Below are positions 36,680 through 52,591 of a stretch of 64,000 nt of DNA, piece after piece. Source of the DNA: Deltaproteobacteria bacterium (GTDB lineage Bacteria; Myxococcota; Myxococcia; Myxococcales; 40CM-4-68-19); the NCBI GenBank assembly GCA_005879315.1, contig VBLC01000041.1:1-64000 (forward strand). The letters are read 5' to 3'. The notes beneath the pieces were generated by a model. That model saw only the letters and a list, made by a program, of their open reading frames with translations. It was not told where the DNA came from and made no database searches. A program made the position numbers and the translations under genes. How positions within the stretch are numbered: position 1 is the stretch's first letter; each line of letters starts with the position of its first letter.

Positions 36680-37704
36680 AAATTGCCGTGCTCTACGAGC
36701 CGAGCGACAACACCGGTGCGCCTCCGCCGGAACGGCCGCGCCACCGCGAAAGGACGGCGCAGCCGCGGCGCCGGCGCCCGAGGCCCAAGCCAGACCGCGA
36801 GGAAGTGGCCGAAGCGCTGCGCAAGAACGGCTACGAGGCATTTCTCCATGAGCTGCGCGACGAAGCTTCGCTGCTCGACCTGGCCCGGACCAAGGCTGAC
36901 CTCATCTTCAACATGGTGGAGGCCTTCGGCGGCGACGACTCCAAGGAAGCACACGTGGCGGCCTTCCTCGAGCTGCTCGAGCTGCGCTACACCGGGTCCG
37001 GGCCGCAGGCGCTTCTCCTCGCGCAGGACAAGGCGGTGGCGAAGCAGATCTTCGCCTTCCACGGCATCCGCACGCCGCGCTTCGCCAGCTCCTATCGGGG
37101 GAAGATCGATCACCTCGACGACTTGGAATTCCCGCTGATCGTCAAGCCGGCCTGCGAGGACGGCTCGGTGGGAATCGACAGTGGCGCCTTGGTGAAGAGC
37201 GTGAAAGAGCTGCTCGAGCGGGTCTCGCTCATCCAGGAGAGGTTCGACGGGCCGGCGCTGATCGAAGAGTACATCGAGGGGCGCGAGATCTACCTGGGCG
37301 TGCTCGGCAACGAAAAGCCGCAGGCGCTGCCCGTGGTGGAGCTCGATCTCTCGCGCCTCCCGGAAGGCATGCCGAGGATCGCAGGCAAGGAAGTGAAATG
37401 GGACAAGGGGAGCGAGGCGTACGAGGTCACCCGGAGCGCGGCGGCGCGAGGTCTCGACGAGGAGACGACGCTCCGGCTTCAGGAGATCGCCGTGCAGGTC
37501 TACGGATCGCTCCGGCTGCGCGACTATGGCCGCGTCGACATCCGGCTGACCAAGGACGGGCGCATCTACGTCATCGAAGCCAATCCCAATCCCTGGCTCG
37601 CGCCCGAAGCCGAGCTGGCCATCGCCGCCGGCCTGCAGGGGCGGAGTTTTCCCGAGCTGATCGGTCAGATCGTCGAGCTCGCCCTGGCGCGCTACGCAGC
37701 GTAG
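36664..37704 (+). CDS. ATP-grasp ligase, D-Ala-D-Ala ligase-like
   Basis: 346 aa. The N-terminal domain (IAVLYEPSD, then a disordered Pro/Arg-rich insertion about 18-45) is followed by the ATP-grasp core: LRYTGSGPQALLLAQDKAVA, LIVKPACEDGSVGIDSGALV, ALIEEYIEGREIYLGVLG, VDIRLTKDGRIYVIEANPNP (metal-binding Glu/Asn). Family members join a carboxylate to an amine through an acyl phosphate. No peptidoglycan genes are nearby, and the coupled zinc peptidase suggests peptide formation and trimming rather than cell-wall D-Ala ligation. Confidence 0.9.
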   Translation: MAGSLKIAVLYEPSDNTGAPPPERPRHRERTAQPRRRRPRPKPDREEVAEALRKNGYEAFLHELRDEASLLDLARTKADLIFNMVEAFGGDDSKEAHVAAFLELLELRYTGSGPQALLLAQDKAVAKQIFAFHGIRTPRFASSYRGKIDHLDDLEFPLIVKPACEDGSVGIDSGALVKSVKELLERVSLIQERFDGPALIEEYIEGREIYLGVLGNEKPQALPVVELDLSRLPEGMPRIAGKEVKWDKGSEAYEVTRSAAARGLDEETTLRLQEIAVQVYGSLRLRDYGRVDIRLTKDGRIYVIEANPNPWLAPEAELAIAAGLQGRSFPELIGQIVELALARYAA

Positions 37705-37721
37705 CGAGCTAGAATGCGCGC

Positions 37722-38111
37722 ATGGCCGATCTCGAGCAGGCCAGGCGCATCGTCGAGCTGATGGTCCTCACCGCCTGGGCCGATGGCCGCGTCGAGGGCA
37801 GCGAGGCGCTCGCCATCCACAAACTGGCCAGCTCCATTCCCGAGCTGCGCCCGGTCGGGCCCACCGGCGAGATCACCCGAATCGCCAAGGCCAGGCTCGA
37901 GGAGGTCGGCGTCGAGCAGGCGGTGCGCGAAGCGGCGGGAGCCATCACCGATCCGCACTATCGTGAGCTGGCCTTCCAGTGCTGCGCGAAGATCAGCGGC
38001 GCCGACGGCGACTACGTCCCCGAGGAAGCCGCCGTGCTCACCCAGCTGCAGTCGCTCTTCGGCTTCGGCCCCGAGGACGTGAGGCGCCTGCTGGTGCTCG
38101 CCACCAGGTAG
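37722..38111 (+). CDS. TerB-like domain protein, copy 1
   Basis: 129 aa, all helical TerB-like fold: VELMVLTAWADGRVEGSEAL (acidic metal-binding loop near 14-28) and AKISGADGDYVPEEAAVL (second acidic loop). TerB-family proteins are linked to tellurite and phage stress and to membrane-associated complexes. 17 bp after the ATP-grasp gene; a paralogue follows. No other ter genes are present. Confidence 0.85.
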   Translation: MADLEQARRIVELMVLTAWADGRVEGSEALAIHKLASSIPELRPVGPTGEITRIAKARLEEVGVEQAVREAAGAITDPHYRELAFQCCAKISGADGDYVPEEAAVLTQLQSLFGFGPEDVRRLLVLATR

Positions 38112-38123
38112 TCAGGCTGCATT

Positions 38124-38143
38124 GTTGCCGTGAATACGGCAAC
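38124..38143 (+). promoter_or_regulatory. 8-4-8 hairpin between the two TerB-like genes
   Basis: GTTGCCGT-GAAT-ACGGCAAC is a perfect 8-bp inverted repeat 17 bp upstream of the second TerB start, with AAGGAG between. It could be an operator, an mRNA processing or stability stem that sets the ratio of the two paralogues, or a translation control element. There is no T-run, so it is not an intrinsic terminator. Confidence 0.6.
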
Positions 38144-38160
38144 GCGCTTAAAAGGAGAAA

Positions 38161-38538
38161 ATGCCGGACGTCGAGGGCGCGAGGCGCATCTACGAGCTGA
38201 TGGTCCTCACCGCCTGGGCGGACGGGAAGGTCGAGCCGAACGAAGCGCTGACCGTCCGGGAGATCGTCGCGGGTTTTCCCGACATCGGCAACAAGAGCGA
38301 GCTGTCCCGCGCGGTGAAGAAGCGCATCGACGAGAAAGGCTTCGAGGAGGCGCTGCGCGAGACTGCCGCGGCAGTCGCCGACCGCGCCGACCGCGAGCTC
38401 GCTTTCCGCTGCTGCGCGCGCGTGCTCAACGCCGGCGAGATGGACACAGAGGACCTCGAGGCGCTGGCGGCGCTCCAGGAGCTCTTCGCCCTCAGCGGCG
38501 AAGACGTCAAGCGACTGATGGCCAACTTGGAAGGCTGA
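38161..38538 (+). CDS. TerB-like domain protein, copy 2
   Basis: 125 aa, paralogous to the preceding gene (YELMVLTAWADGKVEPNEAL). Its first acidic loop is conserved, but the second region is shorter (VLNAGEMDTEDLEAL). AAGGAG lies four bases before ATG 38161. The tandem duplication suggests a heterodimer or differing ligands; function unknown. Confidence 0.85.
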   Translation: MPDVEGARRIYELMVLTAWADGKVEPNEALTVREIVAGFPDIGNKSELSRAVKKRIDEKGFEEALRETAAAVADRADRELAFRCCARVLNAGEMDTEDLEALAALQELFALSGEDVKRLMANLEG

Positions 38539-38736
38539 CCCTCGAGCCTGTTCGAATCTTGTGCCGCGCCGCGCGTCCCGGGCTACACCGCGAGGCGCTG
38601 CAAAATGTCCAGCGGTCTGCAATTCCTACCGTCGTACGCGAATTTCCCGTTCGCTCCTGTACAGGATTGGACGGGTCGCCAAGCTTTTGGGGGGAATTCG
38701 TAGGACTCTCGGACGACTTCTGGAAGGGGTGTCCTC

Positions 38737-45978
<7,242 letters not shown>

Positions 45979-45979
45979 G

Positions 45980-48094
45980 ATGAGGCCACCGCCCAAGATC
46001 GCGCCGCCGCCCATCGTGGTGGGCGGAAGCGTGCCCCTCGAAGCGTACGCGCCGCCGGCGCGCATCCTGATGGTCGACGACCATCCTCCCAACCTGGTCG
46101 CGCTCGACGCCATCCTCGAGCCGCTCGGGCAGGAGCTGGTGCACGCCCACTCCGGCGAGGAGGCGCTCCGCCAGCTTCTCGAGAGCGACTTCGCCCTCAT
46201 CCTCATGGACGTGCAGATGCCCGGCATCGACGGCCTGGAGGCGGCGCGGCTGATCAAGGAGCGGCCGCGCAACCGGCACATCCCCATCATCTTCCTCACC
46301 GCCATCCACAAGGACCCGGGCTACATCTTCCGCGGCTACAAGGAAGGCGCGGTCGATTACCTGCTCAAGCCCTTCGAGCCCGACATCCTGCGGGCCAAGG
46401 TCTCCGTCTTCGTCGATCTCTGGCGCAAGGGCGAGATGGTCCGCCGCCAGCAGGCGGTCCTGCGGGCGCGCGACCTGATCGAAGTGGAGAAGCGCGGCGA
46501 GACCCGCTTTCGCGCCCTCACCGACTCGATGCCCCAGTGCGTCTGGGCGGCGCGCGGGGACGGCGAGATCTACTACTGCAACCGCGTCTGGCGCGACTAT
46601 GCCGGGCCGGACGCGGGCATGACCTTCTTCGACGCGCTCGACGACGACGGGCTGGCGCAGATGCAAGGGGCCTGGCGCGAGACCGTCCGTTCCGGGCATC
46701 CGCTGGAGCGGGAGCTGCGGCTGCGACGGCACGATGGCGAGTGGCGCTGGCACCTCTGCCGCGTCGTTCCCGAGCGCGACGAGTCCGGCCGGCTGCTCGG
46801 CTTCATCGCCACCGCCACCGACATCGACATGCAGAAGCGGATCGAGGAGGCCAACCGGCAGCTCCTCGCTTCGGAAAAGGAAGCGCGGTCGCAGGCCGAG
46901 GTCGCCAACCGCACCAAGGACGAATTTCTCGCCACCGTCTCGCACGAGCTGCGCACGCCCCTCAACGCCATCCTCGGCTGGACGCGGATGCTGCGCACCG
47001 GAGCGGTCGAGCCGCGCCAGCTCCAGCGGGTGCTGGAGACCATCGAGCGCAACGCGCGGGTGCAGACGCAGCTGATCGAGGACATCCTCGACGTCTCGCG
47101 CATCATCGCCGGCAAGCTGCGGGTCAACATCCGCAAGCTCGATCTGCACGCGGTCGGGCGCGCTGCGCTCGATGCGGTGCGGCCGGCGGCCGATGCCAAG
47201 GGCGTGCAGCTCCTCAGCGAGTGGGAGGAGGGATCGGGCGATTTCTGCGGCGACCCCGACCGGCTGCAGCAGGTGATCTGGAACCTGCTCGCCAACGCCA
47301 TCAAGTTCACGCCGCGCGACGGGAGGGTGGTCTTGCGCGTCCACCGCGAACACTCGCAGGTGGAGGTGAGCGTCACCGACACCGGCGTGGGCATCGCGCC
47401 GGACTTCTTGCCGCTGGTCTTCGACCGTTTCCGCCAGGCGGACAGCTCGATCACGCGAACGCAGGGCGGCCTCGGTCTCGGCCTCGCCATCGTCCGCCAC
47501 CTGGTCGAGGTGCACGGCGGCACGGTGCACGCCGAGAGCGAAGGCGAAGGGAAGGGCGCGCGGTTCACCGTCCGCATGCCGGTGCGAGCAGTCGCGCCGC
47601 AGGCGATCGAGGCGGCGGCGCCCGACAGCGAGCCGCCGCTTCCCGAGGAGTCGCGCGAGATCCAGGCCATCCTGCAAGGTCTCCATGTGCTGGTGGTCGA
47701 CGACGATCCCGACGCGCGCGACCTGGTGGCGGCCGTCCTCGCCAACCACGGCGCGAGCGTGCGGACGGTCTCGAGCGTGGACGAGGCCATCGTCCAGCTG
47801 CGTGAGAAGCGGCCCGATGTTCTCCTCTCGGACATCGGCCTGCCCAGCGAGGACGGCTACATGCTGATGCGCCGCGTGCGGGAGATTGACAGCAGCGTGC
47901 CGGCCGCCGCGCTGACCGCCTATGCCGGGCCGACCGATCACCAGCGCGCTCTCGATGCGGGGTTCCAGGCGCACGTGACCAAGCCCGTCGAGCCCGCCGA
48001 CCTGGCGCTCCTGGTCGCCTCCTTGGCGGGGCGCACGCCGAGCGAAGTGCGCCCCGTGCCCCCCGAGGTGGCGGCGACGGTCGCGGCGGGATAG
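45980..48094 (+). CDS. Hybrid histidine kinase REC-PAS-HK-REC, partner of the giant kinase
   Basis: 704 aa, cytosolic. Receiver 1 (about 28-150; LILMDVQMPGIDG, Lys in YLLKPFEP), PAS/PAC (TRFRALTDSMPQCVWAARGD; WHLCRVVPERDESGRLLGFI), DHp with His in [13 protein letters not shown] (near 322), HATPase (NLLANAIKF; GLGLGLAIVRHL), then receiver 2 (VLLSDIGLPSEDG; Lys in HVTKPVEP). It begins 1 bp after the giant kinase stop, so both are made together. The receiver-first plan suggests it receives phosphate from the giant kinase. No DNA-binding output is present, so the final target lies elsewhere. Confidence 0.93.
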   Translation: MRPPPKIAPPPIVVGGSVPLEAYAPPARILMVDDHPPNLVALDAILEPLGQELVHAHSGEEALRQLLESDFALILMDVQMPGIDGLEAARLIKERPRNRHIPIIFLTAIHKDPGYIFRGYKEGAVDYLLKPFEPDILRAKVSVFVDLWRKGEMVRRQQAVLRARDLIEVEKRGETRFRALTDSMPQCVWAARGDGEIYYCNRVWRDYAGPDAGMTFFDALDDDGLAQMQGAWRETVRSGHPLERELRLRRHDGEWRWHLCRVVPERDESGRLLGFIATATDIDMQKRIEEANRQLLASEKEARSQAEVANRTKDEFLATVSHELRTPLNAILGWTRMLRTGAVEPRQLQRVLETIERNARVQTQLIEDILDVSRIIAGKLRVNIRKLDLHAVGRAALDAVRPAADAKGVQLLSEWEEGSGDFCGDPDRLQQVIWNLLANAIKFTPRDGRVVLRVHREHSQVEVSVTDTGVGIAPDFLPLVFDRFRQADSSITRTQGGLGLGLAIVRHLVEVHGGTVHAESEGEGKGARFTVRMPVRAVAPQAIEAAAPDSEPPLPEESREIQAILQGLHVLVVDDDPDARDLVAAVLANHGASVRTVSSVDEAIVQLREKRPDVLLSDIGLPSEDGYMLMRRVREIDSSVPAAALTAYAGPTDHQRALDAGFQAHVTKPVEPADLALLVASLAGRTPSEVRPVPPEVAATVAAG

Positions 48095-48108
48095 AACCGC
48101 GGCGATCC

Positions 48109-48735
48109 GTGAAGCTTCGTTCGCTCGAGCGTCCGCCGCTGCAGCCTGGCCTCTCGCGCACGCTGGTGCTGTTGCACGGCTATGGCGCCGACGAGAACGA
48201 CCTTTTGCCGCTGGCGCGCGAGCTCGACCCCCGGCTGCGGACCGTCTCGCTGCAAGCGCCGCTCTCCTTGGGCGGCGCGATGCGGGCCTGGTTCAATTTG
48301 ACGCAGGACGCGCGGGGGATCTCCTTCGACGCCGACGAGGCGCGCTTGGGCCTTCTGGCCGCGACCGAGGCGATCGAGGAGATCGCGCGCACTTCCCCGC
48401 GGCCCTTCTTGCTCGGCTTCAGCCAGGGCGCCGCCATCGCCCTGGGCGTGCTGCTGCGGCGGCCCGACCTGCCTGCCGGGGTCATCTCCCTCTCGGGAGT
48501 GCCGCCCGTGCTCGAGCGGCAGGATCTCGCCCCGGCTACGAGCTTGCGCGGCCTTCCCGTCTTCGCTGCTCACGGGACGGAGGACGCGCTGCTCCCCATC
48601 GAGCTGGGCCGCAACCTCCGCAGCGAGCTGCAGCGGCTCGGCCTCGAGGTCGAGTGGCACGAATATCCGATGGGTCACATGGTCGTCCCCGAGGAGATCG
48701 AGGACGCCGCCAAGTGGTTCGCCCGAAAGCTCTAG
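48109..48735 (+). CDS. Carboxylesterase/phospholipase-type alpha/beta hydrolase
   Basis: 208 aa. Nucleophile GFSQGAAIALGVL (Ser near 106), acid in HGTEDALLP (Asp near 161) and His in PMGHMVVPEE (near 191): the dienelactone hydrolase/acyl-protein thioesterase type. Opening LVLLHGYGADENDLLPLA is the oxyanion region. GTG start 14 bp after the kinase stop. Substrate unknown (short-chain ester or lysophospholipid). Confidence 0.9.
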   Translation: MKLRSLERPPLQPGLSRTLVLLHGYGADENDLLPLARELDPRLRTVSLQAPLSLGGAMRAWFNLTQDARGISFDADEARLGLLAATEAIEEIARTSPRPFLLGFSQGAAIALGVLLRRPDLPAGVISLSGVPPVLERQDLAPATSLRGLPVFAAHGTEDALLPIELGRNLRSELQRLGLEVEWHEYPMGHMVVPEEIEDAAKWFARKL

Positions 48736-48744
48736 AGGTGTCCG

Positions 48745-49191
48745 ATGCCGATCGAGATCGAGCGTAAGTTCCTCGTCCGGCAGGAGTTGTTCCCCAAGGA
48801 GTTGCCCGCGCCGGACGAGCTGGAGCAAGGCTACTTGTGCACCGAGCCGACCGTGCGCGTGCGGCTCGTGTCGCGACCCGACGGGACCCGGCATGCCGAG
48901 CTGACCATCAAGGGCAGCGGCCTCTTGCGGCGGCAGGAATTCAACTACCCCATCCCCGCCGAGGACGCGGAGGCGCTCCTCCGCCTCTGCAGCCGCGGCC
49001 TGCGCAAGCGCCGCCGCAAGCTCGGCCGCTGGGACCTGGACCATTTCCCCGAGCGCGATCTCTGGCTCGCCGAGATCGAGCTGAAATACGAGAGCGAGCC
49101 GTTCGAAAAGCCTCGCTGGCTGGGAGAAGAGGTCACCGACAACCCCGAGTACGCCAACATCCGCCTTGCCAGCCCGAAGAGGCCGGAGTAG
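48745..49191 (+). CDS. CYTH domain protein
   Basis: 148 aa. The EIERKFLV motif (ExExK) marks the CYTH triphosphate tunnel fold, with alternating charged strands (RVRLVSRPDGTRHAELTIKG; LWLAEIELKYESE). Family reactions include thiamine triphosphatase, inorganic triphosphatase and adenylate cyclase. Length fits the short CYTH class (about 150 aa), usually a triphosphatase. Nine bp after the esterase gene. Confidence 0.92.
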   Translation: MPIEIERKFLVRQELFPKELPAPDELEQGYLCTEPTVRVRLVSRPDGTRHAELTIKGSGLLRRQEFNYPIPAEDAEALLRLCSRGLRKRRRKLGRWDLDHFPERDLWLAEIELKYESEPFEKPRWLGEEVTDNPEYANIRLASPKRPE

Positions 49192-49218
49192 GAAGCGCGT
49201 CCCACGCAGGAGGTCCTC

Positions 49219-50574
49219 GTGCCCAGAATCGCTGCGGCCTTCGCCGTCGCTCTCGCCATCGGCCCCGCTCGCGCGGCCGATCCGGAGATCAAGTTCGAGA
49301 AGTACAAGCTCCCCAACGGCCTCACCGTCATCTTGAGCGAGGACCATCGCTTGCCCCAGGTGGCGGTCGACGTTTGGTACCACGTCGGCGCCGCCAACCA
49401 GGTGCCGGCCCGCAGCGGCTTCGCCCACCTCTTCGAGCACATGATGTTCTCCGGCTCGAAGCACGTGCAGCCGGGGCCCTTCAAGGTCCTCGAAGCGGTC
49501 GGCGCCACCGGGGTCAACGGCACGACGAACTTCGATCGCACCAACTACTTCGAGGTGGTCCCCAGCGCGGAGCTGCCCAGCGCGCTCTGGCTCGAGTCCG
49601 ACCGGATGGGCTATCTGCTCGACACCCTCGACGAGCAGAAGCTCAAGATCCAGCGCGACGTCGTCTCCAACGAGAAGCGCCAGAACTACGACAATCGGCC
49701 CTACGGGAGCTCGCAGCTGCGTCTCTGCGATCTGCTCTTCCCCAAGCCCCATCCTTATTTCGAATGCGTCATCGGCGACATCAGCGAGATCCAGGCCGCC
49801 TCCACGGCCGACCTGCGCAGCTTCTTCCGCCAGTTCTACGGGCCCAACAATGCCTCGCTCGCCATCGTCGGCGACTTCGACAGCAAGACGGTCAAGGAGC
49901 TGGTGGAGAAATACTTCGGGCCCATCCCGCGCGGGCCGGAAGTGAAGCTGCCCGAGATTCCTCAGCCCGAGATCCCCGGCCGCATCACCGAGAAGGTGGA
50001 GGACAAGCTCGCCGAAGTGCCGCGGCTCATCCTCGCCTGGAGGGGCGTGCGGCAGTTCACCGACGACGAGGCGGCCGGCGACGTGCTCGCCGAGATCCTC
50101 GGCAGCGGCCGCACCTCTCGCCTCTACAAGGCGCTGGTCTTCGACCGGCAGCTCGCCAGCAGCGTGAGCGCCGGCGACGAGACCCTCGGCCTGGGAGGAT
50201 GGTTCCAGATCACCGTCACCGCGGCTCGCGGGCACGAGATCCCCGAGCTGACGCCGGTGGTGCAGCAGATCATCGACGATGTCCGCAAGAACGGCGTTAC
50301 CCCCGAGGAGCTCGAGCGGGCCAAGCGCAACCTCATCGCCAACAGGCTCCGCACGGTGGAGCGGATCGGCGGCTTCGGCGGCAAGGCGGACCTGCTCAAC
50401 ATGTACGAGACCTTCCTCGGCGACCCCGGCTATCTGCCGCGCGACCTCGCCCGCTACCGCGCGGTGACACCCGAGGCGTCGAAGGCATTCGCGAACAAGT
50501 ATTTGATCGACGACAAGCGCATCGAGCTCGACGTCGTGCCCATGGCGAAGAAGACGGCGGAGGCCTCGCGATGA
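49219..50574 (+). CDS. Exported M16 zinc peptidase, active subunit
   Basis: 451 aa. Signal peptide about 1-18 (IGPARA). Inverted zinc motif HLFEHMMF (HxxEH, about 74-81) with the distal Glu in the following helix region. Family core YKLPNGLTVILSEDH at the start and a second M16 domain (VPRLILAWRGVRQF; EELERAKRNLIANRL). GTG start with GGAGG eight bases upstream. Its stop overlaps the next M16 gene (ATGA), giving an alpha/beta pair as in processing-protease-like M16B systems. Periplasmic. Confidence 0.92.
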   Translation: MPRIAAAFAVALAIGPARAADPEIKFEKYKLPNGLTVILSEDHRLPQVAVDVWYHVGAANQVPARSGFAHLFEHMMFSGSKHVQPGPFKVLEAVGATGVNGTTNFDRTNYFEVVPSAELPSALWLESDRMGYLLDTLDEQKLKIQRDVVSNEKRQNYDNRPYGSSQLRLCDLLFPKPHPYFECVIGDISEIQAASTADLRSFFRQFYGPNNASLAIVGDFDSKTVKELVEKYFGPIPRGPEVKLPEIPQPEIPGRITEKVEDKLAEVPRLILAWRGVRQFTDDEAAGDVLAEILGSGRTSRLYKALVFDRQLASSVSAGDETLGLGGWFQITVTAARGHEIPELTPVVQQIIDDVRKNGVTPEELERAKRNLIANRLRTVERIGGFGGKADLLNMYETFLGDPGYLPRDLARYRAVTPEASKAFANKYLIDDKRIELDVVPMAKKTAEASR

Positions 50575-52247
50575 AGACCATCGGCCTGATCGCGCTGGCG
50601 GCGCTCTCGGCGTGCGCCGGCCAGAAGGATGGAGTGAAGCCGGCGGCCGAGCCGGTCGTCTCGACGGCGCAGCAGGGCGGCTCCTCCGCGGCGCAGGGCG
50701 CGCAGCAGGGAGGCTCTGCAGCCGTCGAGAAGGGGAAGGAGGCAGGGCAGAAGGCGAGCGAGACCGCGCAGACCGGCACGGTGCCCGCGGCGCAGGTGGC
50801 TCAGCCGGTGGCCTCTGCCGCTGCCGAGTCGCCGATGATGCCCGACGTCGAATTCCGGCAGAAGAAGCCCGAGCCCCTCGCCGTGCAGCCGCACTTCGAG
50901 GCGCCGGTGCCGGTCGAGCGCAGGCTCAAGAATGGCGCTCGCGTCCTGGTGGTCGAGAACCATCAGCTGCCGCTGGTCGCAGTCCAGGTGCGCTTGCTCC
51001 ACGGGATCGATGCCGATCCGGCCGCGCGGCCGGGCCTGGCGGAGTTCGTGGCGGACGTGGTCGACGAGGGCACCAAGACGCGCCCGGCGGCGAAGCTGGC
51101 CGAGGAGATCGAGGACCTGGCCGCGCATCTGAGCAGCAGCGCGTCGCTGGAGACCTCCACGGTGCATCTCAATTGCCTGGCCGAGACGTTGCCCAAGGCG
51201 CTCGATCTGCTCGCCGACGTGGTGCAGAATCCCGCGTTCCGCAAGGAGGACGTGGAGCGCGTCCGCACCCTGAAGCTCACCCAGCTGGAGCAGAAGAAGG
51301 CCAGCATCGGCGCGCTCGCCGCCGACGAAGCCAACCGCGTCCTCTGGGGCGCAAGGCATCCCTGGGGACAACCCTCCGGCGGAACGCCCGAGTCGGTCTC
51401 GACCATCACCCCCGACGAGCTGGCGAAATTCCACGCTGCCTGGTGGGTGCCGAACAACGCCGTCATCTCCGTCTCGGGCGACGTGAAGACGGCCGAGATC
51501 GTCAAGCTGCTCGCGGAGAAGTTCTCCGGCTGGCGGCGCAAGCCGCTCCCGCGGCTGGCGCTCGCTGCGGCTCCGGTGTTGAAGGAGCGGAGCATCGACG
51601 CGCTGGAGAAGCCGACCGCGACGCAGTCGCAAGTGTGGGTGGTGGGCCGGTTGTTCGCAGCCAAGAATCCCGACGCGATCCCGCTGCGAGTGGCGAACCT
51701 GTCCCTGGGCGGCCTCTTCACCAGCCGCCTGAACATGAACTTGCGCGAGAAGCACGGCTACAGCTACGGAGTGCGCTCGGGCCTGAATCTGATGAGGTCG
51801 TCGGGGACCTTCTCGGCCTCCGGAGGGATCATCGCCAAGAACACCGTCGACGCCGTCCGCGAGTACGAGAACGAGCTCGGCAATTTCTCCAACGGCGAAG
51901 TCACCGAGGAGGAGCTGGCCCGGAGCAAGGAAGCTTTCATCCGCGCCATCCCCGCGCAGCTGGAAACCAACGACGCGGTCTCCGGCGCGATGGCCAATCT
52001 GGTCGCGCTCGAATTGCCCCTCCAGTACTACAAGAGCTTGCCGGCCAGGGCGGCGCGGGTCTCGCGGCCGGAGGTGGCGCGCGTCGTGAAGAAGTGGATG
52101 AAGCCATCGGTGTGGCCCATCGTCATCGTCGGGCCGGTGGGGCAGAGCAAGAGCGCGCTGGAGCAGCTCGGCTACGGTCCGGTCACCATCGCGCCTGCGC
52201 CGGGAGCCGGGCCGCCGAAGCCCGCCGCCGGAGCTGGGCAGCACTGA
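50571..52247 (+). CDS. M16 lipoprotein, catalytically inactive partner subunit
   Basis: 558 aa. Lipobox LAALSAC (Cys near 15), then an Ala/Gln/Gly-rich linker of about 90 residues. M16 fold from RLKNGARVLVVENHQLPLVA. The zinc motif is lost: PGLAEFVADVVDEG stands where HxxEH should be. The C-terminal substrate-closing R-Y segment is kept (NLREKHGYSYGVRSG). This is the classic inactive half of an M16B heterodimer, here membrane-anchored and coupled to the active gene by ATGA. Confidence 0.9.
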   Translation: MKTIGLIALAALSACAGQKDGVKPAAEPVVSTAQQGGSSAAQGAQQGGSAAVEKGKEAGQKASETAQTGTVPAAQVAQPVASAAAESPMMPDVEFRQKKPEPLAVQPHFEAPVPVERRLKNGARVLVVENHQLPLVAVQVRLLHGIDADPAARPGLAEFVADVVDEGTKTRPAAKLAEEIEDLAAHLSSSASLETSTVHLNCLAETLPKALDLLADVVQNPAFRKEDVERVRTLKLTQLEQKKASIGALAADEANRVLWGARHPWGQPSGGTPESVSTITPDELAKFHAAWWVPNNAVISVSGDVKTAEIVKLLAEKFSGWRRKPLPRLALAAAPVLKERSIDALEKPTATQSQVWVVGRLFAAKNPDAIPLRVANLSLGGLFTSRLNMNLREKHGYSYGVRSGLNLMRSSGTFSASGGIIAKNTVDAVREYENELGNFSNGEVTEEELARSKEAFIRAIPAQLETNDAVSGAMANLVALELPLQYYKSLPARAARVSRPEVARVVKKWMKPSVWPIVIVGPVGQSKSALEQLGYGPVTIAPAPGAGPPKPAAGAGQH

Positions 52248-52307
52248 ACGATCCGGCTGGCCAAGCGCTTGCAACAGCCGCGGGCAGGACGCAAGTTCGG
52301 GCGGCTG

Positions 52308-52589
52308 ATGCTGACTTTTCTGTCAGAGTCGATCTGTCGGATGCTGGGCAAAGCGCAGCGGCGGCCTGCGCTGCGCGCGCTGCCGGCCGAGTCGGATTTC
52401 AACAGTGATCTGCGCGTCTTGATAGGCGCCTTTCGGCGCGCTGAGCTGCGGCCGGTGAGCGAGCCGGAAGATCGCGACATCCCCGTCGCAGCTCCGGGCG
52501 CCGCTACGTTCGTGGCCGGGCAGGGCGCTCGCATCTATTCGCTGGAAGTGTTCCGTGCTCGGGGACCACGCCGCCCGCGAGCCGCCTAG
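52308..52589 (+). CDS. Possible small protein, weakly supported
   Basis: 93 aa if started at ATG 52308, with GC-biased third positions. No family or signal seen (DLRVLIGAFRRAELRPVSEP). It occupies the 344-bp gap 52248-52591, which otherwise holds only a short T-rich hairpin-like repeat (CTGAC...GTCAG near 52313). It ends two bases before the effector-like operon's last stop on the other strand. It could be spurious. Confidence 0.3.
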   Translation: MLTFLSESICRMLGKAQRRPALRALPAESDFNSDLRVLIGAFRRAELRPVSEPEDRDIPVAAPGAATFVAGQGARIYSLEVFRARGPRRPRAA

Positions 52590-52591
52590 AA

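Noticed and set aside
38655-38666. TCCTGTACAGGA, a 12-bp palindrome upstream of the giant kinase
   Set aside because: Could be an operator, but there is one copy only and no matching regulator, so I did not call it.
52172-52534. 120-aa minus-strand frame in the gap beside the effector-like operon, considered as an immunity gene
   Set aside because: It lies antisense to the M16 gene end, has no ribosome-binding site and low-complexity composition.
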